From Combretum micranthum (Eukaryota > Streptophyta > Magnoliopsida > Myrtales > Combretaceae), in contig JAMXBD010004272.1 in the NCBI GenBank assembly GCA_024138025.1, positions 1-64,000 of the forward strand: DNA of 64,000 nt, given 5' to 3'. How positions within the stretch are numbered: the first letter of the stretch is position 1; every line of letters starts with the position of its first letter. A program made the position numbers and the translations under genes. This document shows positions 34,658-46,506 of the stretch, piece by piece. A model generated the notes under the pieces. It was not told the DNA's origin and did no database searches. It was given only the letters and a program-made list of their open reading frames with translations.

Positions 34658-37231
34658 GACTTCTTTTGGTATGTATATTTAGGCTTTGTTCATCTTAAAT
34701 CTTGTTATGGCAAGATCATTCTTGTGTGTTTCTCATATAAATCCCAATGAGCATGGAGCAAGGGACATGAAAACACTACTACAAGAATCTCAAGCCATCT
34801 CAAGAAGTGGATCTAGCCTTTGAATGAGTTTTTTGTTGGAATTACCACTTGTTCATGCATAAAATTAGAGATCTTGCACTATTGTTGTTCATGCCATGAG
34901 ATCCATGATTTATACCTCATACTTAGTAGATCTAAAGTTTAGATACCACATTGTCATTACATGCATGATTATAGAGTTATTTTGTTTTCTATGTGATGAT
35001 CATAAAAATGTAGTCTTGTTCATGTAGAGAGAGTTAGATAATAGATCTTCACACTTGGGAAGCAAGAATATTGGAAAAAGAAAGGTTTTGTTGAATATGA
35101 GATGTTGGAAATTCGGATGAAATGGAAACCTAGTTTGAAAGCCACCAAAATCATTTTTAAACTCTGTTTCATAAGAAAAATGAAAGGGTATGTGTAATAG
35201 GCATATTAAAGGAATGATTTTTATAGTTTAGATGAGTTTAGGCATGTTAGGAATGTAAAACAAGTAGTGGGGTTAGAATTAGAATGTTGGAATGTTGATC
35301 ATGGTTAAAATTCGTAATTTAGGTTCATGCTACAAGACACTGGTATTTAAGTCTAAATTGGATGTATTATAAGCTAAATGAAGTCTTAGATAATATACAT
35401 ATTGGAGCTTCAATTTTAATGCATTAAACAAGTTTTCCCTTAAGAAAAATACAAGAAAATAAAATTTAGAAAATTCGGATTTTCACAAAAAGCTAGTTCA
35501 AAGACATGTTTACCAATGAAAAATGGGAATTTTTATGCATGAATGGAGGCCATGATTATATAGACCTTGAGAACTTATTTTAGTTATAAATAGTGGATTA
35601 CAAGATTAAAAGTCAGGAAACTAAGGAGTGTATGTGGAAAAATGCTTCTTTAGAAATAATCTTTATGGGAATTTCTCAACACTTAAGAGTTCATATGAGT
35701 TTTTATCACAAAAAGTTATTATGACCATGCATATATTAAGTTCATCACTTGGCATTCATATTAGTAATTCATTCCATCATATTCATGCATGAATCATCAT
35801 CTAGGAACACTTCTAATCAAAAGCAAAACAAATTTTTGAGATTGGAACACTTGGGAGCAGATCTGATCCCACTGTTCGTGGCCTACTTTTTTCAAAACTT
35901 GAAAATAATACTAGAAATAGATAGATCTTTCGAAATGGATAGAGATCGATATAAAATTTGCGAAATTCCGAGGTTAAAATGACGAGTTATGGCCATTTTA
36001 AGTTGGAACTTCGCAAATAGCGAGAATTCCGATTTTGTCTGTATAGATACATAGTTTGAATTAGTTTAGTGATGAGATTTTCATTAGGCTATCTTTATTT
36101 GGTAGGTGAACCCGAGTACGACAATACCATATCACCCGACAATCGTCACTAGAGACCGGCGTACCATGGCCGAGTGAGTTCCCCTTCCGAATTCCAATTA
36201 TTGCTTGTGATTGTAATAATAGTCGCACTAGTTGTTAGGTGAAGATAAAAGGAAAATTATGTATGATGGGTTATATGGGATTTATTATTGTCTGTTGTTG
36301 ATGTGTGAAACGGAGACCTTAAGAAATATTGAAACCGGGTGTGTTAAGCTATGGATTGATTGTTCTAGTGTGTTATACTGAATGTCTGCGAATAATTGTT
36401 GGCCCACCTGAAAGAATCGAATTAATGAATATTGACTCAATTGTAATTGGATTCATTCATAACACGATGGGGATGGAGCATTAGCATTAGTTGGTTTTTC
36501 GTGAGCCATAAAACGAATACTTGTTGGTTAATCGTGATCCATAAAACGAAATATTATCAGTTGACCGTGAGCTTAAACGGCGTCGTACCGCAGGATTCGT
36601 AAATCTGCTAACCCGGGATGGAGGGCGCAAGTCCATCCACATATGATTTCCGGCTAGTCATATGTTTGCTAAACTCACTTGTTGATGCATTTCACTTGGT
36701 TGCTTAATTACTTGGTTGAATGTGTTGTGTTTATTGTAATTCGGAAGTTCCGCTCACCAAGCTAGTGTAGCTTATACCCCTATAGTTTCCTGTTGCAGTG
36801 CAGTGTATGTACCTTTGGCTTTCTCCGAGGACCCGTGGACACCAGGTACAGCTCTTAGATAATAAGGAGCTTTTGATGAGGCCGGGGTCTAAAGATTAGA
36901 AATGGACACTAATTCCGTTTTCCGAATCGGTAATTGAAGGGCAATGTAAGGAAATGTGGGGATTGAGAATTGGTAACTGGTGTTATCGAGGGTATGCCCC
37001 CTAGATCATGTGATAGAATAATTCTCTGTATGATGGTTACGGTTTACATTCTTACTACTGTGTATATCTTTTTAAGCTACTACGAAGCAAAGTATGACCT
37101 ATAAATGTTGAGAGCGAGCCTTACACTCGATGTTTAAGCTCATGGGAAGACTAGGATTGTCTCACTTGAGATTAAATGTTGAGTGTAGCGGACTGTCACA
37201 TGTAGGGCACACTTTGGGGCGTGACAATATA

Positions 37232-38611
37232 CATATACATGTCGGATTGGTTCCAAGTTGAAGCAAATGAAGGGTTTAGATTGTCTTGAAAGATGAGAAC
37301 CGAAGTTGCATGAAAAATCTTCCAAATTGTCCACAAAAAGGTCAACAAAATCAACCCATAAACAAATCAAGTGTTGCCACCTCAACTCCCTCATTAAGGG
37401 TAGCCAAAACAACTAGATAAAACAGTGCTAAATGTGGAACAATCGGAAGCTAATATCAAGTGAAAAATCGTCCTCCTTCTTCTCTTATATATATGTGTTT
37501 ATGGCTATTGATAGACAAACAAACAAACATCACTTCTTACCAAAGTTTCAAGATCAAACAAACTCTTAATTAGCAACCAAATCGACCTAAAAATAGAGTT
37601 CAAATCATCCTAAACATCTCAGTTTGAATCAAAGAAAAAAAATACAAAAACGCTTGAGTTGGTAACAAGGTAAGTTGTTGTATTTCGGCTTGTTATTTGT
37701 TAAAAACAAGGATTAGAACTGACTTCTAATAATCATAGGATCATTATCAACACAAGAACAAGCTTCGAATTCCACCGAATAGGCTCGAGTAAGGTAAAAT
37801 CTGAAAACCCCAGTTTCACTTCTTTGATTCGAAAACCACGAATCATATATGTGTTTTGTGATTTTTTTTAAGTTGATATGATGAAAAAAACAGTAGAAAC
37901 TTATAGGAATCATTTGGAAGGGCTTGGAACATCGGAAATCGATCGGAAAATGGCCGGCTCGTTGGGGAAGATGATGAACAGTGTCTTCCCCAGATGAGCA
38001 CAGGAGGAACACAGGCGTATTCCACCCCATGTACCTCTCGGCATCTAATTTTATAAAAAATAAAATAAAAAAAAACCAAAAATATTTACTAAATAATATA
38101 ATAATTCAATATTACAAATATTTTTTTTGTACTGTTATTATTTTATTTATTTATTTTATCTATTATTAAGAATATTATTACTTGTTAGTATTATAATATT
38201 GAAATATTTGGATATTGAATTTAGGAAAAAAAAATTCTATATTATCAAATATATAACATTTAAGTAATATATTATGATATATATGGTGATATTGATATAG
38301 GTACTATGTATTATTTGTTTTAACAATTTCGTGTGAAAGGATTATTAATGATATAAAATCACTATCACTAATTTAATTAAAATCCATAGAGTTTTACAAA
38401 TTATAGTTTTTAATATTTCTAATACCATTAAAAATACTTGAATTAGTAATATTGTTGGAATTATCATTTTTAGATATTATTATATTTAATATTCATAATT
38501 AAAACCCATAAGTCAAGCGTAAAGCTATTTTAATAGTATTACTACTAGTATTAACTTTAATGGGTAAGGGTTTTGAATTACTAATAATCTAAATTATATG
38601 ATGAATACTAC

Positions 38612-38644
<33 letters not shown>

Positions 38645-38682
38645 CGTAATTGTTATTATTGTTGTTGTTTTTGTCATTATTA

Positions 38683-38714
<32 letters not shown>

Positions 38715-39300
38715 GATGGCAAAAAGAGAATACTATGGATATTTTTGAAAATAATTCTTCAATTTATCAAATCTTAATGTTACTAATTTTATTATCATTA
38801 TAGATATATTTAATCAATTTTACAAGAAAAGTTACAAGTATAGTAATTAACAAGTATTTATTTAAATGGATACTTATAAACAAATGGATAACAATGGAAA
38901 TTTAAATAGTCTAAATTTAGGAATAAAGGGATATCTTTTTATTACGAAATTTTTTTTATGAAATAAATCAAAAGAAAACCGATAATTCTAAACATTAATA
39001 AATAAATACGAGTTACTATACTAAGTCTATTAAGGAACAATACAAGCATAATATTAATGACTATAAAAATGAACTAACTAAATGTCAAATTCTCAAATAC
39101 CCGATTGATATATATAAGTATCAAACAAGATCAAGACAAACAACTTGAAAATAAATATGAACTAATACTTGATTATCATGAGATCTCCAAAGAACCAATA
39201 TAGTAATAGAATGAAAACCCAGCATCAAGATAGGACATTTAGACACTCATAGGAGTTTAATCATATAGTTTATATGACATTGATGAATATATTAATCATC
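37232..39300. other. Old AT-rich sequence, probably the U3/R side of a worn LTR
   Basis: There is no coding. It holds a TATATATATGTG stretch near 37484, a GGGGAAGA/TCTTCCCC hairpin (37964-37991), and long AT-rich DNA with ATT microsatellites (38616-38714). It joins the worn LTR end at 40411 without an obvious break, so it may all be one decayed LTR split from 13206-13630 by element N. Confidence 0.4.
38616..38714 (+). repeat. ATT/TTA microsatellite
   Basis: Two runs of (ATT)n, at about 38616-38642 and 38685-38712, are separated by ATTGTT variants. Confidence 0.85.
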
Positions 39301-40411
39301 TCAATAGGTGACTTGGGTACTTGTGACGATTTTTCGAACGGCTACTACGATTAACCAACATGAGCATGTGAGTGACTCAGTCTTATTACATTGTATGTGC
39401 TTGTAACTTAGCGAATCTTTAATAAAAGAAAATAACTTGAGTATATTATATGGGTTTATGGGAATTGTTTGTTGTATGAGACAATGATTGCCAAGTCACT
39501 CTAGTAATAATAAAAACATAATTATGTATGGCTATATTGTTGGTGTGACATGATGGAATGTCTGTGCATTGATTGATTGCTTTCAACCTGAATAAAACTA
39601 TTGGTACCATAAAGAAAATTATACATGCATTGCATAAAAGCTATTAGTTAATCGCAAGATTACCTTTGTTCTGTTAATACTATAGGAACTAAATGGTAAA
39701 TGAAGGACGTCGCTTATGGTATTGCCTAGACTGACTAACACTTAGTGGAGTTTCTAAAGCTAAAACAAGAAATGAATGTTTAAGACATAATAAATTCAAA
39801 GAGACAATTAAAGTAAGCATTGTTGTTTCCTGAAAGCCTAGCCTCTCTTTGGTAGGTAGGCCATAGATTATGATCCTTCAACCCCAATGAGAGGGTATAA
39901 ATCTTCGCCCTATTTAGATTTTGGGTTATCCAGGCTTGTATTTGTACATGTGCTTGATTGATACATTTCATATGATTGTTAAATAACTTGTGCGATATGT
40001 AATAAGTTCAGGTTATTCACTAAGCTCTGTCCTTTCAGGTTCACATTGCGACCTTGGCTCATTACTTTCAGGAGCATGGTCCCAGTAAGAATTTAGAAGC
40101 TGGAAGCTTAAGGAGTAGTATAGGATAAGATTATATTTCTATTTTTTTTAGTTACAAGTATCTTGCATTAGAAACTTTAGGAATGTATATGGAGGATTTT
40201 ATGGAAATGATATGGTCTGTAATATTATTTTTATTCTCAAACTAGGGATGACAGTTATTTACTAATTTATGTCTTATATATACTTGTCCTTCTTATCATA
40301 GCAACTAAAAGATCCTGTTTATTGAAAATATGTCATTTTCAAAAGGTAAACTTGTAATAGTATTTAAGTGTATATTGTTTACTACTACTAGAGTACCCTT
40401 TGGGCGTGACA
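39301..40411 (+). mobile_element. Worn plus-strand LTR, 3' part
   Basis: It ends TTTGGGCGTGACA at 40411 and is followed by a degraded PBS. The order of landmarks is that of the superfamily: a GTGACGA..ACTACGATTAAC..GAGTGA segment (about 39310-39375, like the GAACCCGAGTACGAC..GAGTGAGTT segment elsewhere), CACTAAGCT near 40018 where the palindrome is lost, and AGAGTACCCTTTGGGCGTGACA at the end. Divergence is high, so it is older than the others. It is probably the 5' LTR of an element-O-type copy. Confidence 0.6.
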
Positions 40412-40419
40412 ATTTTAGT

Positions 40420-40432
40420 TAGTATCAGAGCG
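40420..40432 (+). promoter_or_regulatory. Degraded primer-binding site
   Basis: TAGTATCAGAGCG differs from TGGTATCAGAGCA at two positions and sits 8 bases after the LTR end, the same spacing as in elements N and T. Confidence 0.75.
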
Positions 40433-40574
40433 TGGTTGTTGGTATAAGAAAGACAAATATGTGTAAGAAAGTAAATTAGTAAATGTGGTGTTAATAGTAT
40501 AAGTTTAGATCCAATTAGAACCTTTTAGATTAGTTAGGTAGTTATAAGTAGTATTAGATGACAATTAGGGATAA
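40433..40574 (+). other. 5' internal leader of an element-O-type copy
   Basis: Its last 30 or so bases match 5532-5570, which leads into ORF1 in element O. This copy is cut at 40575 before ORF1. Confidence 0.6.
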
Positions 40575-40706
40575 TGTCACGCCCCAGAAGGTACCCTAAA
40601 CGTGGCAGTCCGCCGCATATAATATTAAAGCTAATGGATGACATCCTTAGTCATTCAGGAGCTTCGAATATCATATGCAAGGCATGCTTCCAAGATAGTA
40701 AGAGAC
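40575..40706 (-). mobile_element. 132-bp LTR terminal fragment (long subfamily)
   Basis: It starts TGTCACGCCCC and follows the terminus of the solo LTR at 46507 (GTGGCAGTCCGCCG, then AATATTAAAGC). It is cut at 40706 by the 3' LTR of element T. The rest of this LTR is not found on the other side of element T. Confidence 0.75.
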
Positions 40707-43700
40707 TGTCACGCCCCGTAGGGTATCCTAAACGTAATAGCCCGCCACATACTAAATAAGACTCTCGAGTTCCCTACCCGAGCCCTTCGGGAGTCTTAAG
40801 TAGATGTAAAGCGTTCCTTTGCGACAATAGAATACTTCAACAAATGGAGTTAAACAGTTTAATATGGCATTCATTAGCCATAGATGATAAATCAAAACGC
40901 ATAATTATAGTTTACAAAATCTAAGGGGCATTCCCCCGCAAAATAATAACAAGTCCATTACAGTCATCCAGAGTCCTTAGTTTCCAACGGAAGTCTATAC
41001 AAAGAGAATGGATTAAACTTCTATGGGAAACTTTTATCTCCGGTACCTGTGCTGTGGCTTGCCTCGGCCTAAACTATATAAACTCGTGCTGCAACAGATA
41101 AAAACTATGGGGGCGTAAGCTAACTAGCTTAGTGATTAATAACTTCCATAATCACAATTAAATACAATTCATTCAAGCAAGTGTATACATCAAACAGATG
41201 TGATCAACAAACATATGACCAATCGAAAATCATATGTGGATGGACTTGCGCCCTCCATCCCGGGTTAGCAGATTAATGAATCCTGTGGCACGACGCCGTT
41301 TAAGCTCACGATCAACTAACAATATTTCGTTTTATGGATCACGATTAACCAACAAATTCGTTTTATGGATCACGAAAAACCAACCAATGCGAATGCTCCA
41401 ACCCCATCGTGATATGAATGAATCCCATTTACAATTGAAGTCGAATATTCATTAGTTCAATTCTTTTAGGTGACCAACAAGTATTCGCAGACATTCATCA
41501 TAAGATCCTAGCCAATCAGTCAATAGCTTAACACCCGGTTTCGATATTCCTTAAGTTCCATTTCACATATCAACAGTAGACAACATATATAATCCCATTT
41601 ACCCCATCATGCATATACAATTTCTTTTTATCTTTGCCTATACCACTAGTGCCACTACATTACAATCACATTCATTAATTGAGAGTGGAAGTAAAACTCA
41701 CTCGGCCATTGGACGCCGGTCTTTCTATAGTAGTAGTCGGGAGGTAGGGTGTCGTCCTGCTCGGGATCACCTACCAAGCAAGAATAATCCTAATGAGATT
41801 CTCATTATGTAACTAAATTAAACTATACATCTAAACTAGATGAATTCGGATTTCTCGCTATTTGCGGAAGCCGACTTAAAACGGCCATAACTTGGTCATT
41901 TTAACTCGGAATTTCGCAAATTTTATATCGATCTCTATCTACTTCGAAAGATCTATCTATTTATATTATTTTCAAGTTTTGAAAATAGTAAAGTCACGGA
42001 ACAGTGGATCAGTTCTGTTCTGCCATTTCTCAATTCCGAAAATTTTGTTTTGCTTTTGATAAGAAATGTTCCTAGTTGATGATTCATGCATGAATGGTAT
42101 AGGAATGAATTACTAACATGAATGCCATGTAATGAACTCAATATATGCATGGTCATGATGATTTTGTGATAATAAACTCTTATGAACTCCTAAGTGTTGG
42201 AAAATTCATAAAGGTTATTTCTAAGAAGCTATTCTTCCACTTTATACTCCTTAGGGTTTCTTTGACTTTTAATCTTGTAATCCACTTGTTATCTAACTAA
42301 AAATAAGTTCTCAAAGTCTATATTAATCATGGCCTTCATTCATGCATAAAAACTCCCATTTTTCATTTGGTAAACATGTCTTTAAACAAGCTCTTTGTAA
42401 AAATCCGAATTTTTGAAATTTCATTTTCTTGCATTTTTCTTATGGAAAAACTTATCTAATGAATTAAAAATTGAAGCTCCAATATATATATTATCTAAGG
42501 ACTTCATTTAGCTTATAAAACATCAAATTTAGGCTTAGATATTAAGTGTTCTTGTAGGCATGAACCTAAATTACGATTTAACCATTGATCAACATATCAA
42601 TATTTTTCATTCTAACTCAACCACTTATTTTACATTCCTATCATGCCTAAACTCATTCAAACTTATGAAAATCATTCTTTCAAGATATCTACTACACATA
42701 CCCTTCATTTTTCCAATGAAATATGAGTTCAAAAGTGATTTTGGTGGTTTTTAAGGTAGGGTTTCCATTTCATCCGAATTTTCAACATTTCATATTTGCA
42801 AAGTCCTTCCTTTTTCAATGTTCTTGCCTTCTATATGTGAATATTTACTATCTAACATCTCTATACATATACAAGACTACATTTTTATGATCATTAATGC
42901 ATGAAATAAAAATAACTCTATGATCATACATGTACATGAAGTTGTGAATGTCTAAACTTTAGATCTACTATATATAATGTATAAATCATGGATCTCATGG
43001 CATGAACAACAATATATATGCAAGATCTCTACTTTACATGCATGAACAAGTTGATATTTCAAACAAAACTCATTCAAAACTAGATCCACTTCTTGTGATG
43101 GCTTGAGATTCTTGTAGTAGTGTTTTCATGTCCCTTGCTCATGCTCATTGGGATTTAAATGAGAAAACACACAAGAATGATCTTGCCATAACAAGATTTA
43201 GGACTAACAAGGTCTAAAATCAACATACCAAAGGAAGATCAAAGGAGAAATGAAGGAAACTTGAGTTGAAATTGTGAGGGAAGAGGGAGGGGAAGCTCTC
43301 GGCACTCTTAAGGGAAAAAGAGAGTTTTCTCTTTATGACAATTTGAAACAAGTAAGAAATGAAGAGAGAGAGAAAAAATATGTATATATATGAGTGAATT
43401 AGGGTTTAGTTAAATAAAATGAAGTAAAAATAATTTAATTGAGAGGGAAACAAGAGGGAGGGGCGCCGGCCACACCTTGTGTGTGTGTGTGTGTTTTAAA
43501 ATTTGATTTTTGTAATTTAGTAAATTAAAATGTAATAAATGTGATATTATTTAAGAGACAAAATTTCTTGGAAAAGAAAATTGAAATGAGTAGTTGTAAG
43601 GATGTAAGAATAGGGTATGGGTAGTGTGTAGTGTAGGTTGTACTTGTGAATAGTAGACAAGACATCTACTTTACGGTTGTTCCGAAAACACGGGAAAAGC

Positions 43701-44071
43701 TATAACTGTAATTTTTATAGCTCGGAAAATTACGAAATTGATATTTTTGGAATCCTTATAAAATTACGGTTCTAATGAATATTCCGGAATATTTTTCTGA
43801 ATCCGTGGTCCGGGGCACGCTTTTCCGTAATTGAGCTCGGGAAGGCTCGGAATTGAAAAATTCCCGAATTTAAAACTTTCAAAGGTTTAAAATGTACTTT
43901 AAAACAATAATTCAACTTCATTTACTTTATAAAATTTCTTTTATTATGAAACCGAAGGAAAGCCGGATTTAGGGTTCCTAGGCTTCTCTCACTGAACTCA
44001 ACCTGGATCGGATTAGGGTTTCGCTTCCAACTCCCGGGGTTTCCTAGCTACTGAGAATACCGGGGTTTACA
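40707..44071 (-). repeat. Element T 3' LTR
   Basis: It is 3365 bp, TGTCACGCCCC to GGGGTTTACA on the plus strand, adjoining the PPT at 44072. It aligns along its length with 55718-59084, with small substitutions and single-base indels. Landmarks are the palindrome (41116-41131), core block (about 41860-42030) and worn TATA region (about 43380-43400). Confidence 0.93.
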
Positions 44072-44084
44072 ACCTCCCCACCTT
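44072..44084 (-). promoter_or_regulatory. Element T polypurine tract
   Basis: The minus strand reads AAGGTGGGGAGGT, immediately before the LTR start TGTAAACC. Confidence 0.92.
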
Positions 44085-44100
44085 AAATAAAGTTTTGTCC

Positions 44101-45375
44101 TCAAAACGGAACTGACGTACCTTGTCTTTCAAATATCTCGGGGTACTTCCTCCGGATTTCCTCTTCAGCTTCCCAGGTTGCTTCCTCAAAGGCATGATTC
44201 CTCCATAACACTTTAACATAGTGGATGTCCTTGCTTCGTAGCCTTTGAGTTTTCTTATCCAATATCTTCACTGGGTGTTCCTCATATGTTAGGTTCTCCT
44301 TTAGCTGAATTGGTTCCAACTCCAGAATCCTTTCCGGGTCGGCAACATACCTCCTCAACACTGACACATGGAATACATTATGGATCCCGGACAAATTTGG
44401 TGGCAGGGCTAGCCGATACGCCAGATCTCCGACTCTTTCCAATATTTCAAAAGGTCCAATGTATCTTGGGCTTAACTTCCCTTGTGTACGCATCCTCTTA
44501 ATACTTTTAATCGGGTTTATCTTTAGGTACACGTGATCACCCACCTTAAACTCAAGTTCTCTTCTTTTCAAATCTGCCCAGCTCTTTTGCCGGTCCTGAG
44601 CTTCTTTCATTTTCCGCTGAATCAACCTCACTTTATCCGCGGCTTCTTGTACCAATTCCGGCCCAATTGCTACCTTTTCCACTTCATCCCAAAACAAAGG
44701 GGATCTACAACGCCGTCCATACAAAGCTTCATACGGTGGCATCTGGATGGTGGAGTGATAGCTGTTATTGTAGGCAAACTCGATTAGGTGTACATGACTA
44801 TCCCAATTCCCTTTGAATTCCAAGGCACACGCTCTCAGCATGTCTTCTAGGGTTTGGATCGTCCGCTCAGACTGTCCATCGGTCTGAGGGTGATAGGCCG
44901 TGCTAAAATGCAATTTGGTGCCCAAGCTCTTTTGCAAGATCGTCCAAAACTTGGACACGAATCTCGGGTCTCTATCAGAGATAATCCCTGCAGGTATGCC
45001 ATGTAATCTTACGATCTCTTTGATATAGATCTTGGCTAATCTTTCCATTGAGTAGGTCATATTTATGGGTAAGAAATGCGCCGACTTAGTCAATCGGTCC
45101 ACTATCACCCATATTGCATCACAACCAGATGGAGTCTTGGGAAATCCACACACAAAATCCATGGATATCTGATCCCACTTCCATTCCGGAATGGGTAAGG
45201 GCTTTAGCAATCCGCCCGGTCTCTGGTGCTCTACTTTCACCTGTTGGCATACTGGACACTTCATCACATAGTCTGCCACATCTCGCTTCATGCCATTCCA
45301 CCAATAGCGGCTTTTCAAATCTTGATACATTTTGGTGCCTCGGATGCATGGTATATCCGGAGTTATGAGCCTCAC
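44101..45375 (-). CDS. pol: Element T integrase with C-terminal chromodomain (part of pol)
   Basis: This open stretch of 424 residues is the largest in the window. It inserts element DNA into the chromosome. The second half of the zinc-binding domain is visible (C40-PV-C43); its two His residues lie upstream in another frame, so a frameshift near 45375 separates them from the core. The catalytic core has D73 (SMDF), D134 (SDRDPRF) and E170 (GQSERT), with the retroviral D-35-E spacing, plus the usual FSTAYHPQTDGQ. A GPFEIL/LAYRLALPP segment at about 308-326 matches the family's GPF/Y module. A chromodomain at about 363-416 (EEHPVKILD, YVKVLWRNH, EATWEAEEEIR) is known in relatives to bind modified histone tails and guide insertion to heterochromatin. 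The first Met is only the start of the open stretch; integrase would be cut from the polyprotein. Confidence 0.92.
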   Translation of the reverse strand: MRLITPDIPCIRGTKMYQDLKSRYWWNGMKRDVADYVMKCPVCQQVKVEHQRPGGLLKPLPIPEWKWDQISMDFVCGFPKTPSGCDAIWVIVDRLTKSAHFLPINMTYSMERLAKIYIKEIVRLHGIPAGIISDRDPRFVSKFWTILQKSLGTKLHFSTAYHPQTDGQSERTIQTLEDMLRACALEFKGNWDSHVHLIEFAYNNSYHSTIQMPPYEALYGRRCRSPLFWDEVEKVAIGPELVQEAADKVRLIQRKMKEAQDRQKSWADLKRRELEFKVGDHVYLKINPIKSIKRMRTQGKLSPRYIGPFEILERVGDLAYRLALPPNLSGIHNVFHVSVLRRYVADPERILELEPIQLKENLTYEEHPVKILDKKTQRLRSKDIHYVKVLWRNHAFEEATWEAEEEIRRKYPEIFERQGTSVPF

Positions 45376-46506
45376 TCATTATTTCCTTCCTCAACTCTCA
45401 TCCTCTGGCACGCACAGTCTCCCTTCATTCTGACCACCTCATCATCTATGGCAAAGTCAAGGTACTTTCCTACCTGGACTTCCCTTTTTATCTTTTGTAT
45501 CACCTCGTCATACCTTTGGGCTTCTTTGATCCTCTCTATGAGGGTCGGTTCCAGTACCAGATTGGATATCTCCAACTCAGGCTTTGGTCTATGAACTCAA
45601 TCCTTAGCTTCTCAAATTCCTTAATCAAATCTTTTTGACTTGTGATCAAGGCGGCTACTTCCCGTGATTTTTCCGACTTAGGGCATCCGCGACTGCATTC
45701 ACTTTCCCTGGACAGTAATTTATTCCCAGATCATAATCCTTTATTAATTCTAGCCACCTCCTTTGTCTCATGTTTAGCTCCTTCTGTGTGAACAGGTATT
45801 TAAGACTCTTATGATCTGTATATCTCACACCTTTGTCCATACAGATAATGTCTCCATAACTTCAAAGAAGACAACGGCAGCTAGCTCCAAATCATGCGTA
45901 GGGTAATTCTGTTCATGCGGTCTCAATTGCCGAGAAGCATATGCAATAACCTTCCCTCTTGCATCAGGACGCATCCAAGGCCATTCCTTGAGGCGTCACT
46001 ATGTACCGTGTAGGGCTTTTCTGGGTCTGGTAAAACTAGAATCGGTGCGAAACCAATCGTCGCTTCAATTCCTGAAAGTTCTGTTCCCTCTTGTCCGTCC
46101 AAACGAATTTCTCATTCTTTTGAGTTAACTGAGTCAGTGGCTTGGCTATCTTAGAGAAATCCTTCACAAACTTGCGATAGTAGCCAGCTAATCCCAAGAA
46201 ACTCCTTACTTCGGTAACTGTTTGCGGTGGTTTCCAATCCACTACAGCCTTGATCTTTTCGGGGTCAACTGATATCCCATCACCGGTTACTACATGTCCA
46301 AGAAATGATATCCTATCTAACCAAAAGTCACACTTGGATAGCTTGGCGTACAACTTATTATCCTGTAAGGTTTGCAATGCTAAATGAAGATGTTCCTCGT
46401 GTTGTTCCCTGGTCTTCGAATATATGAGTATGTCGTCTATGAAGACTATCACACATTTATCCAAAAGTGGCTTGTAGACTCTGTTCATCAGATCCATAAA
46501 TGCAGC
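45376..46506 (-). pseudogene. pol: Element T RT remainder and RNase H, frameshifted
   Basis: From 46506 leftward the frame carries [14 protein letters not shown] and the active-site box [12 protein letters not shown], then FLGHVV and [17 protein letters not shown] (thumb and connection), to about 46040. RNase H follows in broken frames: [41 protein letters not shown] between about 46010 and 45860, and [29 protein letters not shown] at 45840-45655. At least two single-base indels interrupt it. A linker segment before integrase (45575-45372) is open. The FIDD box and RNase H residues are present, so loss of function comes from the frameshifts and from the solo LTR at 46507. Confidence 0.88.

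Larger units (their letters stand above)
13636..37226 (+). mobile_element. Element N: large non-autonomous-looking Ty3 LTR retrotransposon with two nested insertions
   Basis: The ends are TGTAAGCCC at 13636 and GGGCGTGACA at 37226, with identical 5-bp duplicates ATATA at 13631-13635 and 37227-37231. The 5' LTR is 13636-25287 and the 3' LTR is 29450-37226. Subtracting the nested elements leaves LTRs of about 4.34 and 4.28 kb and an interior of about 4.16 kb (25288-29449). The total is about 12.8 kb. It has a perfect PBS and a purine-rich PPT, but its interior holds only a broken ORF1 and fossil RT-RNase H. Over the first 1.7 kb of the LTRs I count roughly 30 substitutions, about 98% identity. 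The combination of similar LTRs and dead coding suggests it moved using proteins from another element. Confidence 0.9.
29450..37226 (+). repeat. Element N 3' LTR, interrupted by a solo LTR
   Basis: The net length is about 4280 bp. The first part (29450-31165) aligns almost throughout with 13636-15350. After the insertion it resumes at 34663 and aligns with 15351-15449 and then 22762-25287. The part at about 34860-36450 carries many single-base deletions relative to the 5' LTR. It has two 33-bp repeat units where the 5' LTR has three, and the palindrome at 36758-36774 has one mismatch. Confidence 0.92.

Noticed and set aside
44286..45594. Several plus-strand frames of 70-122 codons
   Set aside because: They are shadows on the opposite strand of the integrase and RNase H region.
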